In this document: in pieces, positions 35,467-43,965 of the stretch
How positions within the stretch are numbered: position 1 is the first letter of the stretch
How the letters are laid out: each line of letters opens with the position of its first letter
Assembly (NCBI GenBank): GCA_942493055.1
Contig: OW818680.1
Coordinates: 744,001-808,000 of the forward strand
Direction of reading: 5' to 3'
DNA from: CAIZQW01 sp942493055
GTDB taxonomy: Bacteria > Verrucomicrobiota > Kiritimatiellia > RFP12 > UBA1067
DNA length: 64,000 nucleotides
Translations under genes and position numbers: made by a program
Notes under the pieces: generated by a model
Told to the model about the DNA's origin: nothing
What the model saw: the letters and a program-made list of their open reading frames with translations, nothing else
Databases searched by the model: none

Positions 35467-36432
35467 ATGATTACCTATTACACATTAACCGCGGGAGAGG
35501 TTGTCGAAACCCAGGACCGTGCTGCTCCGGTTCTCTTGGTCATTGACCCGACTCCCGAGGAGAAGGCACTGCTGATCAGCCAATATCAGCTTGACGAACA
35601 CAACCTGAACTCCACCCAGGACCCCTTTGAACTTCCTCGTCTGGAGCTGGAGGACAACCATCTCGCGGTCATTTTCAAGGAACCTAAACGCTATTCCGCG
35701 CGCGACAACTTTGTCTTTCTGATCAACGCCGTTGGTTTGTTTCTCTACCGGGACCGCCTGATCGTCGTGGCCTCCAGTGACTTCGCGGGCTTTAAAGGCA
35801 GGACGTTCTCAAAAGTTCACACCATTCAGTCGCTCTTTCTGCGCGTTCTCTCCTCCTGCGTGAACCATTTCATAGGGCATCTACAGGTCATCAACGACAT
35901 TGCAAATTCCCTGGAAGCCAAACTGATGACCTCCATGGAAAACCGCAACCTGCTGCTCATGTTTAGCATTGAAAAGAGCCTGGTCTACTACATCAACGCA
36001 ATCAGCGCCAATGGCCGCGTGATCGAACGGTTGAAGCTGAATGCGCGGAATGGGCATACAGAAGGGCTGACGCCAGAGATGCTCGAATATGTAGACGACT
36101 TGGCGATTGAAAATGCGCAGTGCCTCGAACAGTCGCAAGTGTATGCCAACGTCTTTACAGGGCTCATGGACGCAAGGGCTTCTGTCGTGAGCAACAATCT
36201 GAATGTGCTGATGAAGCGCCTGACGGTCATCAATGTCGTCTTCGTCCCCCTGAACGTCCTGGCTGGGATTTGCGGGATGTCTGAGTTCACGATGATGACC
36301 CAAGGCATCCCCTGGCCAATCGCCTATAGCTTGTTCATCTTAGGCTTGACGATTATCGGGCTCTCAACCTATAAGGTCCTTCGGTGGCATGAAGAGAAGT
36401 CGCTACGCGACGGAAGCAAGTGGACGAAGTAG
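35467..36432 (+). CDS. corA: CorA-family divalent-cation transporter with GMS in place of GMN
   Basis: 321 residues with the CorA layout: a soluble N-terminal domain, a long helix (about 110-250) and two C-terminal membrane helices with the pore-mouth loop between them. The loop reads AGICGMSEFTMMTQ, so the nearly universal G-M-N selectivity signature is G-M-S. The rest of the family pattern (LTVINVVFVPLNVLAG before it, WPIAYSLFILGLTI after it) is intact. The change may alter ion choice, and this may be a divergent CorA branch rather than a defect. ATG at 35467 is used because AAAGGGA lies 8-14 nt upstream; the GTG at 35443 has no ribosome site. Confidence 0.88.
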   Translation: MITYYTLTAGEVVETQDRAAPVLLVIDPTPEEKALLISQYQLDEHNLNSTQDPFELPRLELEDNHLAVIFKEPKRYSARDNFVFLINAVGLFLYRDRLIVVASSDFAGFKGRTFSKVHTIQSLFLRVLSSCVNHFIGHLQVINDIANSLEAKLMTSMENRNLLLMFSIEKSLVYYINAISANGRVIERLKLNARNGHTEGLTPEMLEYVDDLAIENAQCLEQSQVYANVFTGLMDARASVVSNNLNVLMKRLTVINVVFVPLNVLAGICGMSEFTMMTQGIPWPIAYSLFILGLTIIGLSTYKVLRWHEEKSLRDGSKWTK

Positions 36433-36535
36433 CTTCCTGGGAATTGCCTTATTTTTGGAACACAGCGGCTCACCGAGATCCGGCAGCTGCCGGCCCCTGC
36501 CTCCTACGGATCAAACTTATACTGGCGCTAACTTT

Positions 36536-36565
36536 AGCACTTTAGAACTTTAGCACTTTAGAACT
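36536..36565. repeat. 30-bp dispersed word repeat (copy 2, inverted)
   Basis: Exact reverse complement of the sequence at 8274-8303. It lies between the convergent corA and PH-domain genes, beyond a perfect 14-bp palindrome CCGGCAGCTGCCGG at 36480-36493. Neither is followed by a T tract. Confidence 0.9.
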
Positions 36566-36569
36566 ACCT

Positions 36570-36959
36570 TTACGTGCGATCCCTGCGATGGGTGTCAATG
36601 ATCGCCTTGATCTTCTCGGGATCAGGGATTCCCTTGACCTCAATCTCGATGCCGTCATTCCCGGCGGACGAGATCGCGACAGAGCCCACGCCAAAAATGC
36701 GTTGCCAGAACGACTGATAAATCTGCACGTTGCGAATATCCGTGAGATAGACATCGTTCGTGAATTTGGACAAGATCCCCTTCCGCAAGGAGACACGTTC
36801 ATCCGTGACCGTCAGCTCCGTACCCTTTGTCTTGATCCACCAGATCAGAAAGATGATGAGCCCAATCCCCACGAGGCTCAGAATCAGACAGAGTATAAAT
36901 GACCACGGCCGATTCTTAAACATCGCCGGATGTGAGTGATACAGTACAGTCTCTTCCAT
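36570..36959 (-). CDS. Bacterial PH-domain membrane protein (YdbS-like)
   Basis: A 129-residue protein. One or two hydrophobic segments (about 22-42, LCLILSLVGIGLIIFLIWW) precede a PH-like (bPH2/DUF304) domain with ELTVTDERVSLRKGILSK, DVYLTDIRNVQIYQSFWQRIFGVG and VAISSAGNDGIEIEVKGIPDP. The T-x-x-R-x-x-x-x-x-G and D-I-R-x-V motifs are typical. Function unknown; such proteins are small membrane proteins of unclear role. ATG at 36959 is fixed by AGGAGAG upstream; the longer frame upstream is repeat DNA. Confidence 0.8.
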   Translation of the reverse strand: MEETVLYHSHPAMFKNRPWSFILCLILSLVGIGLIIFLIWWIKTKGTELTVTDERVSLRKGILSKFTNDVYLTDIRNVQIYQSFWQRIFGVGSVAISSAGNDGIEIEVKGIPDPEKIKAIIDTHRRDRT

Positions 36960-36984
36960 AGTTTTCTCTCCTTGCATATACGTT

Positions 36985-37085
36985 GGTGTCAGGGTTCGGG
37001 GTTCCACCTTCGCTAAAGCTACGGCGGACAGGTCAGGGTTCGATGTTCGATGTTGGATGTTCGATGTTCCCAAGTTTCCAGTTTC
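36985..37085. repeat. Word repeats (TTCGATGTTGGATG) with an R1 core fragment
   Basis: A CTTCGCTAAAGCTACGGCGG segment (inverse of the R1 core) is followed by GTTCGATGTTCGATGTTGGA words and by GTTTCCAGTTTCAAGTTTCA words. It lies between endoQ and the PH-domain gene. Confidence 0.75.
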
Positions 37086-37090
37086 AAGTT

Positions 37091-38344
37091 TCAAATCTCC
37101 GCCCTAATCACCCCATACTCTCCATCAAATCCGCCTTTACGCGTGACATGCCCCGCGCGTACAGCACGAATGCAGGCACCCACCTGCCCCAGGGAATCCA
37201 AGACTGCGTCTGGCGCATCCAGCAGCAGCGCCAGTTCATTCCCCTGTTCGAGAAGAATCTTCTGGTAAGCCGCCTGCACCTTCTTCGAAGTGTCCGCAAC
37301 GCCCAACGTCTGGGCAATCAGCTCAGGCAGCGGAATGATATAGCGATAGACATCCGGGCGAGATGTAGCCGGCGGGGTCGGAGACCCACGCCCTACCTTT
37401 TCCAACTCCACCACGCGATGGAGTACGCCGATCGTCAGCTCCTTGCCGCAGACGGGACAGATATTCCCGCACGCCATGCTCTCTTCAGGCTCCATGCAGA
37501 CGCCGCACGCGCGATGGCCGTCCAGATGGTACTTGCCCTCCTCCGGGAAGAGGTCAATGGTGCCCCCCCACCCCTTCGGATCACGCGTCCGCATCGCGCT
37601 CAACATCGCATCGTAGCCTGGCTTGCCATGGAAGACAGTCGCATTGCGCCCCAGGTTCGAAGGGGAGTGCAGATCGGAGTTGGAGATCAAGGTCAGGTTA
37701 TCCAGACACCGGATGCGGCGGTTCATCGGCACGTCCGAGGACAAGCCTGTCTCAACAGCAAAGATATGCGGGGTCAGATCGCCAAAGCACTCTTCAACCG
37801 AATCAAAGCCGGACTTCGCACCAAGCATGGAGAACCAAGGCGTCCAGATATGCGCAGGGATCAACGCGCAGCGCGGATCAGTCTCCAGCAAAAGCTCCAG
37901 CAGACGGCACGGATCGAGTCCTAAGATCGGACGTCCATCCGAGACAATATTGCCGATCTCGCCCAGCTTTGCATTCACGCGCTCAGCAACCTCCAGCGAG
38001 GGCAGCACGATAATGCTGTGCACCTTGCGGACACGTCCGCCACGCTTATAGATGCTGCTGATCTCGCCAGTCACGATGAAACGCATAGGAGCACGACAAC
38101 GATCCGGCACACTTTGGTCAGCGAGCATCTGCGCTTCCGGGGTCAGTTGATAGAGCCCATCTGCATCAGCGGCCTCGACAAGTTTGCTCTTCAGTTCCTC
38201 CATCCATTTCGGATGGGTGCAATCGCCAGTCGCGCATACAGAGACGCCCTTAAGCTGCGCCCACTGCGCCAGCCCCTCAGGCGTACACATCGGACTCGTC
38301 GCCCGCGAATACTTCGAATGAATATGAAAGTCAGCGTAATACAT
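37091..38344 (-). CDS. endoQ: Endonuclease Q-like PHP-domain nuclease
   Basis: A 417-residue protein. The N-terminal PHP metal site has DFHIHSKYSRATS (H7, H9), with later HIWTPWFS and SNSDLHSP motifs, all characteristic of EndoQ. A Cys4 zinc finger follows (CGVC ... CPVCGKE), and the C-terminal helical part closes the protein. EndoQ cleaves DNA 5' of deaminated bases (uracil, hypoxanthine, xanthine) and of abasic sites; it is best known from Thermococcales and occurs in some bacteria. ATG at 38344 (MYYADF) is chosen because the frame upstream is repeat-derived; no ribosome site is evident. Confidence 0.88.
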   Translation of the reverse strand: MYYADFHIHSKYSRATSPMCTPEGLAQWAQLKGVSVCATGDCTHPKWMEELKSKLVEAADADGLYQLTPEAQMLADQSVPDRCRAPMRFIVTGEISSIYKRGGRVRKVHSIIVLPSLEVAERVNAKLGEIGNIVSDGRPILGLDPCRLLELLLETDPRCALIPAHIWTPWFSMLGAKSGFDSVEECFGDLTPHIFAVETGLSSDVPMNRRIRCLDNLTLISNSDLHSPSNLGRNATVFHGKPGYDAMLSAMRTRDPKGWGGTIDLFPEEGKYHLDGHRACGVCMEPEESMACGNICPVCGKELTIGVLHRVVELEKVGRGSPTPPATSRPDVYRYIIPLPELIAQTLGVADTSKKVQAAYQKILLEQGNELALLLDAPDAVLDSLGQVGACIRAVRAGHVTRKGGFDGEYGVIRAEI

Positions 38345-38415
38345 GTTTGTGGTGAATAGCTTACCGTATTCGGAACCACAAAATACACAAAAAACACAAA
38401 AAACTTTTTTGAAAC

Positions 38416-38615
38416 TTTTTCGCAAAGATCGCAAGTTGGGTGAAGTACGGCGTGCCTACGCAATCGGCGAATACGCCGTCGGCACAGCTCGTACTTCACC
38501 CAGCATCTTTTGCATTAAACGACTCTCAGGTGCTTGCACGAGATAAGCCCCGGCTGTATTCAGCCACTCGCGGGGGCTTTCCGTGCAAGCACCTAATAGC
38601 GATCTTCGCGAAAAA
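38416..38615. repeat. Two-hairpin structured element H2, copy 1
   Basis: About 200 bp with terminal inverted repeats TTTTTCGCAAAGATCGC (38416-38432) and GCGATCTTCGCGAAAAA (38599-38615). Hairpin 1 (38438-38501) has a perfect 12-bp outer stem GGGTGAAGTACG and an apical CGGCG-AATA-CGCCG. Hairpin 2 (38528-38594) has a 13-bp stem AGGTGCTTGCACG, an inner AAGCCCC stem and an apical GGCTG-TATT-CAGCC. The copy at 44144-44341 shows compensatory changes in these stems. No protein-coding gene is supported here. Confidence 0.88.
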
Positions 38616-38622
38616 CATGCAA

Positions 38623-39159
38623 TTAGCGACTATTCGCCAACGCCAATACAACCGGAATGAGAATCAACAGCGTGTAACCAATTCCACAGAGCCCGCCGAG
38701 GATGACGCCGATCCAGGCATGGACTTTTCCATGCGCCTCCGGATGCGCCTTGGCATATTTCAGTCCGAGGATGCCCAGCACCAGCGCAACATACCCCAGG
38801 ATAATGCCCACGCACGGGATCACGGCAAAGACCGCGCAGTAATAGGCTGCGAGCGCTTGCGTGTTTTTATACGGGATCACGCGACTGATGATCGTATCCT
38901 CAATAGAATCCGCTTGCGCTGCATGCTTCAACTCAACACCGCATTGCAGACAGGTCGTGTCCGTCGAGGCATTGCGCTGTCCGCACTTGTAGCAATAGAG
39001 CGCATCTGAAGACACAGCCCCATCACTGCCCACGGCTTGCTCTCCAGGCAGTTGGACCAGATTTCCGCACGAAGCACAGCGGATGGTCTGTCCCAGCTGC
39101 TCCTGCGACACACTTTGAACCGCAGTACAATGCGGACACTTTATCGTACAGTTACTCAT
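38623..39159 (-). CDS. Zinc-ribbon plus DUF4190-like membrane protein
   Basis: A 178-residue protein with two Cys4 zinc ribbons (C8-x2-C11 with C28-x2-C31; C56-x2-C59 with C70-x2-C73) and two membrane helices (about 103-135 and 148-176) separated by KYAKAHPEAHGKVHA, the DUF4190 arrangement. The role is unknown. It lies just downstream of the five-gene pseudopilin-like array, whose first member also begins with a zinc ribbon and a helix, so a joint function is possible but unproven. AAAGGAGAG precedes the ATG. Confidence 0.8.
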   Translation of the reverse strand: MSNCTIKCPHCTAVQSVSQEQLGQTIRCASCGNLVQLPGEQAVGSDGAVSSDALYCYKCGQRNASTDTTCLQCGVELKHAAQADSIEDTIISRVIPYKNTQALAAYYCAVFAVIPCVGIILGYVALVLGILGLKYAKAHPEAHGKVHAWIGVILGGLCGIGYTLLILIPVVLALANSR

Positions 39160-39182
39160 TTGTTCTCTCCTTTAACTTCATT

Positions 39183-39378
39183 GGAATGGTGGAATGTGGG
39201 AATGATGGAATGGTGGGGGAGAAGGAATACCGGCTCCGGGAGGGTCGCACGCTGTGCGACTGGCGCAGAGGCCTGCGCCGCTCCCGTTTTGGGATGGTGG
39301 TCGGATCGACCGCCTGGACGGCGATCCGCCGTCCCTCCCGAAGAAACCATCTTCCAACATTCCATCATTCCATTCTCC
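39183..39378. repeat. Dispersed repeat R1, copy 3
   Basis: Begins GGAATGGTGGAATGTGGGAA and ends with CATTCCATCATTCCATTCTC. It ends 1 bp from the stop of paralogue A and begins near the ribosome site of the zinc-ribbon gene, so it separates the array from that gene. Confidence 0.8.
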
Positions 39379-39379
39379 C

Positions 39380-40180
39380 TTACGGCATTAAATACACAAT
39401 CGGCGGTTTTGACGGGTCGCGAGGCGGAAGTGTTTGAGAATTGAAAAGTACACGCAGGGTTGCGTATTTTGCCTGATTACTAAAGGTGCCGCCGCCTTTT
39501 CGTACGCAGACAAAGCCTTTGTCTCCGAATGGTGTCTTATGCTCTCCAGCCCCGAGGGCTATCCTTATATCTAAGCTCGTTGAACCCCCGTGATTAATAA
39601 AATACTCCAGCAACTTGACATCCACATTACGTGTGATCAACACAGGGATAATATCTGCATCTTCCTCCGTAATATTGGCAGCTATGGCCCACATATTATT
39701 TTCAGCGGTCAGTTTGCCGCCTCCGACTTTGGCGGGGACACCTGCACCAGCCAGTTTTGAATAATCAAATCCTTTTACATACGGGTCGTGCCGATCCATG
39801 CCCACATTCGGCCCGTCATAAATCTCATAGAAATAGTCCGAGCTGTTTGTGAAGCACTTGACGCCGATATCGTTAGAAGACGCATCAACGCCACTCTTCA
39901 GTTTCGTCTTCGGCCATATATTTCCAAGACCTAGCGGTTCACGATCGGTATTTGCACTTGTGATAGCAATATAAATATCTCTACCACGTGCACTAACAGG
40001 ACTTTGGGGGGGAGGATGCAGCATAAAAATATGGTCACCATATATCACGATCCCAGCCACCGCCATCACCCCGAGAGTACAGACGCAACTCCAGAGCTTG
40101 ACCTTTTGCATGCTCGTTAACGTTTTTTTGCGTGTCTTTGCTTTTTTAGACACAGCTGCATTCTCGTCTGTTGCTTCCAT
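39380..40180 (-). CDS. Pseudopilin-like paralogue A (fifth gene of the array)
   Basis: 266 residues: a charged cytoplasmic N-terminus (MEATDENAAVSKKAKT), one membrane helix (about 31-50), then ARGRDIYIAITSANTDREPL and the family body: NSSDYFYEIYDGPNVG, GFDYSKLAGAGVPAK, NNMWAIAANITEEDADIIPV, RNVDVK, and the C-terminus LPPRDPSKPPIVYLMP. The sequence after the helix recalls type II secretion pseudopilins of PVC bacteria, but no prepilin-peptidase site is present. It belongs to the A/C/D subgroup (DYFYE-YDG). A strong GAGGAGG site precedes the ATG. Function unknown. Confidence 0.8.
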   Translation of the reverse strand: MEATDENAAVSKKAKTRKKTLTSMQKVKLWSCVCTLGVMAVAGIVIYGDHIFMLHPPPQSPVSARGRDIYIAITSANTDREPLGLGNIWPKTKLKSGVDASSNDIGVKCFTNSSDYFYEIYDGPNVGMDRHDPYVKGFDYSKLAGAGVPAKVGGGKLTAENNMWAIAANITEEDADIIPVLITRNVDVKLLEYFINHGGSTSLDIRIALGAGEHKTPFGDKGFVCVRKGGGTFSNQAKYATLRVLFNSQTLPPRDPSKPPIVYLMP

Positions 40181-40210
40181 AACCTTCCTCCTCGTCTATA
40201 ACTTGCTTTG

Positions 40211-40321
40211 TTTTTACCGCAAAGAACACAAAGATCGCATAGATCAACTTCTAAATGCTTACTTTCGCAATCAGGTGTACATTTCTTTCCTCTGTGTTCT
40301 ATGCGTTCTTTGCGGTAAAAA
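40211..40321. repeat. MITE-like element with perfect 17-bp terminal inverted repeats
   Basis: TTTTTACCGCAAAGAAC (40211-40227) is exactly inverted at 40305-40321. The next bases (RCAAAGATCGCA type) also mirror each other imperfectly. It sits in the 230-bp gap between paralogues B and A; the rest of this gap holds CTGCGCCTCTGCGCGAAAA words. Confidence 0.85.
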
Positions 40322-40410
40322 TTAACCCAATCAATCCTGTCAAAAAGATCTGTGTCAATCTGTGGTCAGAAACTCTGCGCCCCTGCGCCTCTGCGCGAAA
40401 ACATGGTTCC

Positions 40411-41208
40411 CTACGGCATCAAATAAACAATCGGCGGTTTCGACGGATCGCGCGGCGGAAGCGATTGTGAATTAAAAATCACACGCAGTGTTGCGTATCT
40501 TGCTGAACTATGAAAAGTGCCTCCACTTTTGCGCACCAACACAAATCCTTTCTTTCCGAGTGGCGTTTTATATTCTCCCGTCCCGATGGCAATCTTCATG
40601 TCAATATTGGTGCTCGTAATACCGTAGTTAATCGCTTCTTCGATCGCCTTCACATCCACATTTCGCGTAACCAGCACAGGGATGATATCTGAATCTTCCG
40701 GCGTAACATTAGCGGCAATCAACCACATATTATTTTTAGCCTCAAGTTTGCCTTTGCCCTCCCTTACAGGAACGCCCGAACCCGCCAGTTTAGAATAGTC
40801 AAAGCCGCTTACCCATGGCTTCCACTTTTCCGTGCCGAGATGTTCCTCATCATAAAGGGCTGCAAAATACTCTGTGCTTGTCTTAAATACTTTACCCGAA
40901 ATATCATCAGTGAAATTCGTGGATGTACGACATGTCTTGGGCCATATCGGAGGAAATTCCAGTGGTTCACGATCCGTATTCGCATTTTCGATTGCGACAT
41001 GAATATCACGGCCTCTTGCCGCAACAGCCGCCATGTTTGCTTTTAGCATTGCACCAGAGAAACTAACACCAGTAGTACAGAAACTTAACAGAAAACCGAA
41101 TAGAATAACCCAGAACAATAAATACGCTAATGTCCTTATTATGATCCAACAAAATGCGCAGATCGTCTTTATTTTATCGACAGGCTTTTGAAGTTTTGAG
41201 GTGTTCAT
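40411..41208 (-). CDS. Pseudopilin-like paralogue B (fourth gene of the array)
   Basis: 265 residues with one or two hydrophobic helices (about 18-50, LAYLLFWVILFGFLLSF), then NMAAVAARGRDIHVAIENAN and the shared body. It is of the B/E subgroup (STEYFAALYDEEHLGT, ending in ...PPIVYLMP). The ATG at 41208 is preferred because GAAGGAA overlaps the alternative ATG at 41217. It starts 24 bp after paralogue C. Function unknown. Confidence 0.8.
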   Translation of the reverse strand: MNTSKLQKPVDKIKTICAFCWIIIRTLAYLLFWVILFGFLLSFCTTGVSFSGAMLKANMAAVAARGRDIHVAIENANTDREPLEFPPIWPKTCRTSTNFTDDISGKVFKTSTEYFAALYDEEHLGTEKWKPWVSGFDYSKLAGSGVPVREGKGKLEAKNNMWLIAANVTPEDSDIIPVLVTRNVDVKAIEEAINYGITSTNIDMKIAIGTGEYKTPLGKKGFVLVRKSGGTFHSSARYATLRVIFNSQSLPPRDPSKPPIVYLMP

Positions 41209-41232
41209 AACAATCATTCCTTCTGCTTTCCC

Positions 41233-42006
41233 TTACGGCATTAAATACACAATCGGCGGTTTTGACGAATCGCGGGGCGGGAGCTCCTTGTTCTTAAAAA
41301 TATCACCGAGCGTGACAGTACGTTTTTTCAAATTAAAAGTAGTGCCCCCTTTAAACACAGCAGCGAATCCTTTGTTACTAAATGGTGTCTTATATTGTCC
41401 TTTACCCAAGTCTATTCCGATATTGAACTCACTCGCTTTAAGTCCATGATTGACGACCCGCTCGATCTCCTTCACATCCACGTTGCGTGTAATTAAGAAA
41501 GGTATCCGGTCATCATCCTGATCCGTAATATTTGCCGCGATGATCCACATATTGTTTTGCGCATCAAGTTTCCCCCCTCCCGACTTGGCAGGAACACCCG
41601 CCCCAGCCAGCTTGGAATAGTCAAATCCCTTTATATACGGATCATGCTTCTCAGTACCCACATTTGGCCCGTCATAGAGTTCATAGAAATAGTCCGAACT
41701 CGTCTTGAAGCTTTTAGCAGAAATATCCCCTGGATGGTTGGTCGTCGCGAGATAGGTCTTGGGCCAAACCGGTGGCAACCCCAAGGGTACCCGATCCACA
41801 TTCGCCCATGTAATCGACACAAAAACATCTTTCCCCCTGGCACTGACAGCCATTAAATTGCCTATCAGCGGATTCGATGCTGTAGTAGGAAATAAAGCGA
41901 CAACTAAAACTGCCAAGACAGCAAGAGAGCAAAGAATTCGAACTAAAATATCGCTTGCGCTTAACGGTTTCTTCGAAACATGTGTCTTCTCGCTTGTTGC
42001 TTCCAT
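41233..42006 (-). CDS. Pseudopilin-like paralogue C (third gene of the array)
   Basis: 257 residues. N-terminus MEATSEKTHVSKKPL resembles that of paralogue A, followed by a helix (about 20-41) and MAVSARGKDVFVSITWANVD. The body has TSSDYFYELYDGPNVGT, GFDYSKLAGAGVPAKSGGGK, NNMWIIAANITDQDDDRIPF and ends RDSSKPPIVYLMP (Ser in place of Pro). The region GGTTFNLKKRTVTLGDIFKN differs from the others, which have a GGGTFSNQ-RYATL pattern. A strong GGAGGAGG site precedes the ATG. Confidence 0.8.
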   Translation of the reverse strand: MEATSEKTHVSKKPLSASDILVRILCSLAVLAVLVVALFPTTASNPLIGNLMAVSARGKDVFVSITWANVDRVPLGLPPVWPKTYLATTNHPGDISAKSFKTSSDYFYELYDGPNVGTEKHDPYIKGFDYSKLAGAGVPAKSGGGKLDAQNNMWIIAANITDQDDDRIPFLITRNVDVKEIERVVNHGLKASEFNIGIDLGKGQYKTPFSNKGFAAVFKGGTTFNLKKRTVTLGDIFKNKELPPRDSSKPPIVYLMP

Positions 42007-42019
42007 ATCATTCCTCCTC

Positions 42020-42100
42020 CAAATTTATTTTCAACTAATTAAACTAATTAAGCTAATTTCAATTCGTTCCATTCGTTTAATTCGTTGATAAAAAAAACAT
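42020..42100. repeat. AATTCGTT/CTAATTAA word repeats
   Basis: CAACTAATTAAACTAATTAA and CAATTCGTTCCATTCGTTTA-type words fill the 138-bp gap between paralogues D and C. Nothing coding is seen. Confidence 0.65.
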
Positions 42101-42144
42101 CCTCTTTTGCTCCCATCCAACGACCGCCAACCCTAACGTGCCGC

Positions 42145-42912
42145 CTACGGCATTAGATATACAATCGGCGGTTTTGATGGATCGCGGGGTGGCAGCTCTT
42201 GCCCATTGAAAAGAATGCCCAGTGTTGCATAACGTGATTGATTACTAAATGTGCCGCCACCTTTACGAACACAGACAAATCCTTTGTTTCCGAACGGCGT
42301 TTTATAGTCACCCTTGCCCAGCGGGATTTTCGTCCTAAAATCGTTGGTCTTGATTCCGTAATTGATTGCGCGCTCGATCACGCTTGCATCCACATTGCGC
42401 GTAATCAAGACGGGTATACGGTCGTCGTCCGAATCCGTAAGATTCGCTGCAATCAGCCACATATTGTTTGCCGGAGTAAGCTTTCCTTCTCCATACTTAG
42501 CAGCCACGCCTGCACCAGCCAGTTTAGAGTAGTCAAAACCCCTTACATAAGGATCGTGTTGATCCGTACCAGCGTTTGAGCCGTCATAAAGCTCATAGAA
42601 ATAGTCCGAACTTGTTTTAAAGCTCTGAGCTGAAACATCATCCAGATGATTCGTATAGGCCAGATAGGTCTTAGGCCACAAAGGTGGCAAACCTAATGGT
42701 TTTCGATCCGAATTAGCACCTGTAATCGCAATATAGATATCTCTGCCTCTTGCAGCAATAGCTGACCACGGAGCATGATAGCCTGCCAAGGGAATTGCTG
42801 GATAGATAATCGCAACCAAAAGAAGCATGCCCACAAAAAGGAACAACTTGCCGTTAAAGAATATGCCTTCGAAAAAGGACCACATTTTTCTTAGCAACGT
42901 TAAAAAATTCAT
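42145..42912 (-). CDS. Pseudopilin-like paralogue D (second gene of the array)
   Basis: 255 residues with a helix (about 21-41, KLFLFVGMLLLVAIIYPAIP), then SAIAARGRDIYIAITGANSD and the shared body of the A/C/D subgroup (TSSDYFYELYDGSNAGT, GGGTFSNQSRYATLGILFNG, ending PPIVYLMP). ATG at 42912 has GGAGAG 8 nt upstream; a GTG at 42927 overlapping the stop of paralogue E is an alternative. It is 11 bp after paralogue E. Function unknown. Confidence 0.8.
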   Translation of the reverse strand: MNFLTLLRKMWSFFEGIFFNGKLFLFVGMLLLVAIIYPAIPLAGYHAPWSAIAARGRDIYIAITGANSDRKPLGLPPLWPKTYLAYTNHLDDVSAQSFKTSSDYFYELYDGSNAGTDQHDPYVRGFDYSKLAGAGVAAKYGEGKLTPANNMWLIAANLTDSDDDRIPVLITRNVDASVIERAINYGIKTNDFRTKIPLGKGDYKTPFGNKGFVCVRKGGGTFSNQSRYATLGILFNGQELPPRDPSKPPIVYLMP

Positions 42913-42923
42913 TCTGGCTCTCC

Positions 42924-43802
42924 TCACGGCATTAAATACACAATCTTCGGCTTTGACGGATCGCGGGGAGGCAACTCTTGACGACCAAAGACATTGCCCA
43001 GTGTGGCTTGTCGAGATCTGAACATAAAAACGCCACCTCCTTTGCGAATAACGACTGCCATCTGACTCCCAAAGGGGGCCGTATATTCACCGTTACCGAC
43101 ATTAATTTGCGTATTAAAATCACTTGCGGTAAGACCCTGATTGACCACCCGTTCAATCTCTTTCATATCCACATTCCGTGAGATGAGTACAGGGATCGAG
43201 TCGTTATCCGTATCTGTCAGATTTGCAGCGATTGACCACATATTGTTCGCGGCTGTCAGGTGATAGTCCTTGCAGACCGGAACGCCCGCGCCCGCAAGCT
43301 TGGCATAATCAAACCCGGGTATGGAAGGCTCCCACGTGTCGGTTCCATAGTGCTCTTCATCCGCGAGCACTTTAAAATATTCGGTGCTCGTCTTAAACCC
43401 TTTCGTGAAGGCATCCGGCTTCTGATTCGCACTCCCGCCAGGCAAAGGCGTCTTAGGCCATACCAATCCCTCCCCGAGTGGTTCGCGTTCCGTATTTGCA
43501 CTCACAATCCCAATATATATATCACGCCCTCGTGCAGCCACTGCCGCTGCATTCGCTTGCAGACGTGCGTTGCTGATGGCTGGGAAAAGTGCCGCCGCTA
43601 AAATGCCAAGCACTGGAATCGAACAAACAGCACCGATGACGAGCGCGACAATACACCCTGTACTCATGCCTCTTTTCTTCGGCACAATTACAGGAGGCAC
43701 ACCTGGGTTATTTTGACCAGTACCCGAATTCGCGCGTGCACCACATTTTGGACAAAATTGCATATCGCGGTCTAGAGTCGTGTTGCATACTGAACAGTTC
43801 AT
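42924..43802 (-). CDS. Zinc-ribbon pseudopilin-like paralogue E (first gene of the array)
   Basis: 292 residues. A Cys4 zinc ribbon (C3-x2-C6, C17-x2-C20) leads through a Pro-rich linker to a membrane helix (about 49-75) and GILAAALFPAISNARLQANA, which closely resembles the N-terminal helix of pseudopilins, but without a prepilin cleavage site. Then AARGRDIYIGIVSANTEREP and the shared body of the B/E subgroup, ending RDPSKPKIVYLMP (Lys for Pro). It is the most complete member and may be the ancestral form. ATG at 43802 follows AAAGGG; the longer upstream frame is repeat-derived. Confidence 0.8.
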   Translation of the reverse strand: MNCSVCNTTLDRDMQFCPKCGARANSGTGQNNPGVPPVIVPKKRGMSTGCIVALVIGAVCSIPVLGILAAALFPAISNARLQANAAAVAARGRDIYIGIVSANTEREPLGEGLVWPKTPLPGGSANQKPDAFTKGFKTSTEYFKVLADEEHYGTDTWEPSIPGFDYAKLAGAGVPVCKDYHLTAANNMWSIAANLTDTDNDSIPVLISRNVDMKEIERVVNQGLTASDFNTQINVGNGEYTAPFGSQMAVVIRKGGGVFMFRSRQATLGNVFGRQELPPRDPSKPKIVYLMP

Positions 43803-43965
43803 ATCAAACCCTTTCGTTAAGATTATTGTTACTTTACACCCGAATGACAGAAGGATGCAAGGACGAAAGGACAGAAGTTTAAGACCTCCTTCCAGCAAGG
43901 TGGCAGAGCCGTCTCGGCTCTGTGCGGGCAAGATGCCCAATGCCACCAACTTTTATGCGGATCCC

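Noticed and set aside
38438..38501. Possible integron attC site: GTTGGGT matches the GTTRRRY core.
   Set aside because: The opposite end reads ACCCAGC, not RYYYAAC, there is no integrase gene and no cassette array; only two copies exist in the window.
43805..43949. N-terminal extension of paralogue E and similar extensions of endoQ and the PH-domain protein.
   Set aside because: The extra codons translate repeat DNA and lack ribosome sites; internal ATGs start at family-conserved positions.
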